Below the pieces are notes generated by a model. The model ran no database searches and had not been told where the DNA came from. It saw nothing but the letters and a program-made list of their open reading frames with translations. A program made the translations under genes and the position numbers. From assembly GCA_963783175.1 (NCBI GenBank), contig CAWANG010000008.1:1-64000 (forward strand): a stretch of 64,000 nt of DNA. Direction: 5' to 3'. Position 1 is the first letter of the stretch. Every line of letters begins with the position of its first letter. Source of the DNA: Roseiarcus sp963783175 (GTDB lineage: Bacteria; Pseudomonadota; Alphaproteobacteria; Rhizobiales; Beijerinckiaceae). This document shows positions 59,179 through 64,000 of this stretch, piece after piece.

Positions 59179-60771
59179 ATGCTCTTTAATTCGCATGAAT
59201 TCCTGTTAGTTTTTCTGCCAGCGACTCTTCTTGGCTTCTATTTGCTCGGCGGCGTCTCGCGTCAGGCGGCGATCATTTGGCTCATCCTATTGTCTCTGGT
59301 GTTCTATGGATGGTGGCGGCCGGTCAACATCCTGATCATCGGTCCGTCGATCGTCATCAACTACGCCTTGGCGTCGATCTTGCTGCGGCTGAACCAGGCG
59401 AGGGCTCGCGCCGCCTGTCGCAGCGCGGTTCTGCTGCTGGGAATCGCGTTCAACGTGTTATTTCTCGGCTTTTTCAAGTATGCCGACTTTCTTGTACGGC
59501 ACGATCAATGATGTATTTGGCGCCAATCTCATCCTGATGCATATTATTCTGCCGCTTGGCATATCTTTTATCACTTTTCAAAAGATCGCGTTCTTGATCG
59601 ACGTGCAAGCCGGGCGGGTAAAGTCATTCACGTTTCGCGAATATTGCACATTCGTTCTGTTCTTCCCTCAGCTCATCGCCGGACCGATCGTCCATTATCG
59701 TGAAATGATGCCGCAATTTTCCGCCGCGACTTGCCGGTTCGACAAGGAGAACTTCGCTGTCGCTCTTACGTTGTTATTCTTCGGGTTGTTCAAGAAAGTG
59801 GTTCTCGCCGACAACATCGCGCCGCTGGTGACGCCGATCTATGAACACTCGGCCGCTGCTGGCAACACGCCCTTCCTGCTGGCGTGGATGGCGGCGGTCG
59901 GGTTCACGCTGCAGCTCTATTTCGACTTTTCCGGCTATACCGACATGGCGCTCGGGTTGGCCCGGTTCTTCGGGATCAAGCTGCCGCCGAACTTCAACTC
60001 GCCCCTGAAAGCGTCGAGCATCATCGATTTCTGGCTGCGCTGGCATATGACGTTGACGCGTTTCCTGACCGCATACATTTACAACCCTCTAGTGCTGTGG
60101 ATGACGAGACGCCGAGCGACGAAGGGGCGCCCTGGATTCGGCGTGCGGAATCCGACCATCGGAGCGTTTGTTTCCCTGCTGATGGTTCCCCTGATCACGA
60201 CGATGTTCATATCAGGGCTTTGGCATGGCGCCGGGTATGGGTTCATCATTTGGGGCTTGCTCCACGGTGTCTTTCTCACGATCAATCATGGCTGGCGCGT
60301 GTTCGCCGCGCATCGGTGGCGCAATCGGGCGAGCTATGACCGTATTATGAAGCCGGCGGGTTTCGTATTGACCTTTGTCTCGGTCACCGCCGCGATGGTC
60401 TTCTTTCGGGCTCAGACGGTGAGCTCGGCCCTTGACCTGGCGAAAGGCGTGTTTGGACTGAACGGCGTCGCGCTGGCGCACGGCGGCTCGAGGCGATTGC
60501 TGAAACCTACGGCACGGATATTCAAAAGACGGCGATGTGGATTGCCATCCTCCTGTTCATCGCTCTCGTCTGTCCCAACACACTTCAAATCCTGGCTCCT
60601 TATGAACCAGCGCTGGGCGTGAAGCCGCAGTCGACGGCGCCCGTGATCGGAAAAATCAGAATCCCGGCGTGGGGTCCCTCGCTCCCTTGGGCAGTTGTAA
60701 TGTCGGCCGTCGTAGCGATGGCGGTCGTCTCGCTTGGCGGCCCAAGTGAGTTTTTGTACTGGCAGTTCTAA
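59179..60771 (+). CDS. MBOAT-family O-acyltransferase (AlgI-like), two frameshifts
   Basis: Membrane acyltransferase that moves an acyl group across the membrane onto a polysaccharide. About 530 codons: MLFNSHEFLLVFLPAT start, FFKYADF, LPLGISFITFQKIAFLID, FFPQLIAGPIVHYREM, YFDFSGYTDMALGLARFFG and the catalytic His in ISGLWHGAGYGFIIWG. Two shifts, near 59,495 (+1) and 60,500 (-1 type), divide it; the last piece starts near MWIAILLFIALVCPN. The ATG has an AGGAG site. With ACP and MaoC-SDR upstream it is the transferase end of the module. Confidence 0.8.
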
Positions 60772-61136
60772 CCCAACTTGTGGTATTTTCTTGAGGACCC
60801 AAAAGCAGGACGCTCTAACATAATTGCAAGACGGGTGGTCGATTCTGCGCAGGTTGGGCTAACACTACTTTGGCAGATTGATGTTTTCCTTTAAACGCCG
60901 GCCGGCTTCAAAACGGAATGGGCCGGCTTCATATTGGGACGCGTGGCCGGCCTTCGTCGGAAGCTGCAAGAGCGCGCATGCGCCGCTTCATTCAGTGGCG
61001 TTGGCGTTTGGTTGAGGTCTTTTTGAAGATTAACGGCAAACCCTACTACCTCTGGGGCGCCTTCGACGAAGGCGAGGTTACGGCGCAGGGCGCCAATCGA
61101 GTTGCGTAGACCGTATCGACGTTCTAGTGTGTCAAC
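60772..61136. other. Intergenic seam with IS6-family transposase fragment
   Basis: 365 bp between the MBOAT and methyltransferase genes. From about 60,990 to 61,075 it encodes WRLVEVFLKINGKPYYLWGA and FDEGEV, matching the core around the first catalytic Asp region of IS6/IS26-type transposases. Nothing else of that element is left. No promoter is evident. Confidence 0.5.
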
Positions 61137-62451
61137 ATGACGATTTTCGACTTCGCCAGGGACGATGCCGTGAATTTGAAGAGTTCCCACGGCCAGACGC
61201 TCTGCAATTCTAATTGCCGGTTGTGTCACACAGCGCTTACGACAATGTTTGTCGATCTGGGTATGTCCCCCCTCTGCGAAAGTGTACTTTCCGCCGATCA
61301 AATTGATCAAATGGAGCCCTACTACCCGCTTCATGTTCTGGTTTGCAATAACTGCTTCCTTGTGCAGTTGCGGGAGTACGTCAAACCTGAAAGTATTTTT
61401 TCAGAATACGACTATTTTTCCTCATATTCGACCTCTTGGGTCGAGCACGCCCGGCGATATTGCGAGATGATTCAGAGCCAGACTCAATCTCGGGCCGAAC
61501 AGCCAAATCTTTGAGATTGCAAGCAATGATGGATACCTCCTTCAGCACTTCGTTCGGATGGGCATTCCTGTTACTGGCATTGAACCGGCCGGCAATGTTG
61601 CTGCGGTCGCTCGCGAGAAGAATATTCCAACAATTGTGGAATTTTTCGGCGTGGAGCTTGCACGACGCCTCATTTCCGAAGGGAAACACGCCGACCTAAT
61701 AATCGGCAACAACGTGATTGCGCAGGTGCCTGACCTCAACGACTTCGTTGGGGGAATGGCAACTCTCCTTGGCCCGAACGGGGTGATCACGCTCGAGTTC
61801 CCCCACCTTGAGCGGCTAATCGACGAAAATCAGTTTGACACGATCTATCACGAACACTTCTCTTACTTTTCCTTTGTTACGATCGATCGCCTTGCCGAGC
61901 AACACTCTCTAAAGGTGTTTGATGTCGAGCACCTGACCACTCATGGCGGTTCCCTGCGCGTTTACCTTTGCCGCTCCGGCGCCCCGTACGCCCTATCGCC
62001 CAGCGTCGCCGCGCTGCTCGCCCATGAGCGCCAAAGGGGATTTGAGGATATCAAGACCTATGCGACGTTTTCGGCGCAGGTTCATCAAACAAAGCGCCAA
62101 CTCTTGTCATTTCTAATTAAACTCAAGGACAATGGCGCCAAGCTATGCGGGTATGGCGCGCCCGGCAAGGGCAACACGTTGCTTAATTACTGCGGTATCG
62201 GCACCGATTTCTTGGATTTCACCGTGGACCGCAACCCTTACAAGCACGGTCTCTACACACCTGGCATGCATATTCCAATTTATCCGGTCTCAGCGATTGA
62301 TGATGGCCGGCCTGATTATTTACTCATCTTGCCATGGAATTTGAAGAAAGAGATCGTTGAGCAGATGCGCCACGTCGGCGATTGGGGTTGCAAGTTCATC
62401 GTGGCAATTCCTAGTGTTGAAGTGATAAATCCGAGAGACTCGAGGTCATGA
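61137..62451 (+). CDS. Sugar C-methyltransferase (zinc-binding, SAM-dependent), one frameshift
   Basis: Three-part methyltransferase of the nucleotide-sugar C-methyltransferase type, about 438 codons. The N-terminal Zn-binding domain has CRLC and CNNC. The SAM-binding domain starts at IFEIASNDGYLL, with NNVIAQVPDLNDFVGG. The block YHEHFSYFSFVTIDRL is a family hallmark. The C-terminal domain has LCGYGAPGKGNTLLNYCGIG. A +1 shift near 61,500 joins PNL to IFEIASNDG. It would methylate a dTDP- or CDP-sugar; the next gene makes a CDP-sugar. Confidence 0.82.
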
Positions 62452-62880
62452 AGGTTGTGTTATTTTGTGGCGGGCTAGGTACGCGCATTCGCGATTACTC
62501 CGAAAATATACCAAAACCGATGGTGCCAATCGGCCACTATCCGATTTTGTGGCATGTCATGCAATATTACAGTCAGTACGAGCACGATGACTTCATTCTG
62601 TGTCTTGGATACAAAGCCAATGTTATGTTATCAAGAACTACTTCTTGAATTACAAGATTGCGGAGAGCAACGATTGCACAATTTCGGATTTTGGCTCCAA
62701 GATTGAGCTTATTGGCGAAAGACCCCCAGGTGCTTCCTTGCGGTTCATCCACCCGTCAGTTTTCACTTAATTGAATTCGATGAACAGGGAAACGTGCATC
62801 GCATACGTTCGAGTCAACAATCCGATGTTTGGATCAACGCCGGCTATTTTATCTTTCGCAAGGAGATATTTGATTATATC
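62448..62880 (+). pseudogene. rfbF: Glucose-1-phosphate cytidylyltransferase-like gene (RfbF type), destroyed
   Basis: It begins on an ATGA overlap with the methyltransferase gene: VLFCGGLGTRIRDYSENIPK is the nucleotidyltransferase signature. Three lesions follow. GTTAT is duplicated at 62622-62631. About 80 codons are missing at about 62,730, where KIELIGERPP runs directly into CFLAVHPPVSFHLIEFDE. The gene is cut at about 62,880 after GYFIFRKEIFDYI by an IS3-family element. No functional product is possible from this copy. Confidence 0.75.
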
Positions 62881-62944
62881 TGACCTGCCACTGAGATTTT
62901 CCTCCACGGGGATTTAGAGTCCGGCCTTCTTGAAGGACGGACAG

Positions 62945-63211
62945 ATGAAGCGAGCACGGTTCACGGAAGAACAGATCATCGGGGTGCTGAGGGAGCACGA
63001 GGCCGGGGCGAAGACGGCGGATCTGGCGCGCAAGCACGGCGTCTCGGAAGCGACGCTATACAACTGGAAGGGCAAGTACGGCGGCATGGATGTCCCCGAG
63101 GCCAAACGGCTGAAGCAGCTCGAGGACGAGAACGCCAAATTGAAGAAGCTTTTGGCCGAGCAGATGTTGGATGCCGCCGCGCTTCGCGAGCTTCTGTCAA
63201 AAAAATGGTAG
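62945..63211 (+). CDS. IS3-family transposase OrfA
   Basis: Helix-turn-helix DNA-binding subunit of 88 residues, MKRARFTEEQIIGVLREHEA, with a leucine-zipper-like C-terminal helix. The ATG at 62945 is the family start. It ends LLSKKW just past the slippery A7 stretch. Confidence 0.85.
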   Translation: MKRARFTEEQIIGVLREHEAGAKTADLARKHGVSEATLYNWKGKYGGMDVPEAKRLKQLEDENAKLKKLLAEQMLDAAALRELLSKKW

Positions 63212-64000
63212 GGCCCGCCGTCAAGCGCGAAGGCGTCGCGCATCTTCGGGCCACGATGGGCCTGTCGGAACGGCGGGCCTGCTCGATCGTCAGCGCTGAC
63301 CGCAAGATGGTCCGTTACCGCTCATGCCGGCCGCCAGACACGGAGCTTCGGATGCAATTGCGCGATCTCGCCAACGAGAGGAAGCGTTTCGGATATCGTC
63401 GGCTGTTCGTCCTGCTGCGGCAGGAGGGCGAGCCCTCGGGCATCAACCGCATCTACCGGCTTTATCGCGAAGAAGGCCTCCCGGTGCGCAAGCGACGGGC
63501 TCGGAGGCGCGCCGTGGGGTCGCGGGCGCCGATCCTGGTCGTATCCAAGCCGAACGCTCGCTGGTCGGTGGATTTCGTCCATGACCAGCTTGCCTGCGGC
63601 CGGCGGCTCCGCATCCTGAACATCATCGATGACGTGACGCGGGAGTGCCTGGCGGCGATCCCTGACACATCGATCTCAGGCCGGCGCGTGGCGCGGGAAC
63701 TGACGGCGTTGATCAAACGGCGCGGCAAGCCCGGCATGATCGTCTCGGACAATGGGACCGAGTTCACCTCGAACGCGATGTTCGCCTGGGCGCAGGACAA
63801 CAGGGTCGTCTGGCATTTCATTGCGCCAGGAAAGCCGATGCAGAATGGCTTCTGCGAGAGTTTCAACGGGCGCATGCGCGACGAGCTTCTCAACGAGAGC
63901 CTGTTCCTCGGCCTCGATCATGCCCGGACCAAGATCACGAACTGGGTCGACGATTACAACCAGCGACGGCCGCACTCGGCGCTGGGCTATCTCACACCGG
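63205..64000 (+). CDS. IS3-family transposase OrfB, truncated by window end
   Basis: Open to the last base with no stop. The DDE catalytic residues are visible: Asp in RWSVDFVHDQL, Asp in IVSDNGTEFTS and Glu in NGFCESFNGRMRDELL. It ends at RRPHSALGYLTP, near the normal C-terminus. It lies in the -1 frame relative to orfA, joined at the A7 run 63199-63205, so an OrfAB fusion by -1 frameshifting is likely; an ATG at 63205 gives OrfB alone. Confidence 0.87.
   Translation, partial: MVGPAVKREGVAHLRATMGLSERRACSIVSADRKMVRYRSCRPPDTELRMQLRDLANERKRFGYRRLFVLLRQEGEPSGINRIYRLYREEGLPVRKRRARRRAVGSRAPILVVSKPNARWSVDFVHDQLACGRRLRILNIIDDVTRECLAAIPDTSISGRRVARELTALIKRRGKPGMIVSDNGTEFTSNAMFAWAQDNRVVWHFIAPGKPMQNGFCESFNGRMRDELLNESLFLGLDHARTKITNWVDDYNQRRPHSALGYLTP

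Larger units (their letters stand above)
62881..64000 (+). mobile_element. IS3-family insertion sequence (right end outside window)
   Basis: The left end begins TGACCTGCCACTGAG directly after the interrupted rfbF codon. It carries orfA and orfB overlapping through an A7 run. The right terminal repeat and target duplication are beyond the window. Confidence 0.8.

Overview
The window looks like the chromosome of a high-GC alphaproteobacterium, most likely a member of the Hyphomicrobiales (Rhizobiales). This rests on GC-rich coding DNA, GTG/TTG starts, a LivKHMGF amino-acid importer, a pst-pho operon of alphaproteobacterial type, a PPK2 polyphosphate kinase and PG-binding/serine-protease proteins. 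I do not try to name a genus.

The left half (1 to about 34,000) is ordinary, mostly intact backbone: exported methionine sulfoxide reductases (msrB-msrA), a fadB-fadA pair with an alpha/beta hydrolase, the PbpC/alpha-2-macroglobulin pair with a divergent secreted serine-protease-like protein, livKHMGF, a HlyD-RbbA-YhhJ export ABC operon, ppk2, small envelope proteins, a CsaA-like protein, a haloacid dehalogenase, and pstSCAB-phoU-phoB without phoR. Four of these genes (fadB, pbpC, phoU, pstA) carry apparent frameshifts.

An IS256-family element (34,046-35,425) marks the junction to an exopolysaccharide island that runs to the end of the window. It opens with an RfaH/NusG-like antiterminator whose short leader carries an ops-like motif. 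Next come a GumC/ExoP-type chain-length protein with tyrosine-kinase domain, a GT2, a WecG/TagA transferase, HldD- and HddA-like heptose genes with a 33-codon stub of hddC, a pyruvyl transferase, a HAD-membrane fusion, two more GT2s, a Wzx flippase, a CheR-like fragment, a cytochrome/PQQ dehydrogenase, and an acyl-decoration module (SGNH protein, FkbH-like, ACP, MaoC-SDR, MBOAT). It ends with a C-methyltransferase and an rfbF-like nucleotidyltransferase destroyed by an IS3 element that runs off the edge. Base composition changes from gene to gene, and IS3 and IS6 remnants sit at internal seams.

The island is heavily broken. I count about forty apparent reading-frame shifts, roughly four fifths of them of the +1 type, clustered in particular genes while neighbours are clean. 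Some may be assembly errors, but a stop codon at an SDR catalytic tyrosine, a 5-bp duplication, internal deletions and IS insertions indicate real decay as well. Taken together the island would build, polymerise, flip and acylate a heptose- and pyruvate-containing polysaccharide, but as written it could not do so.
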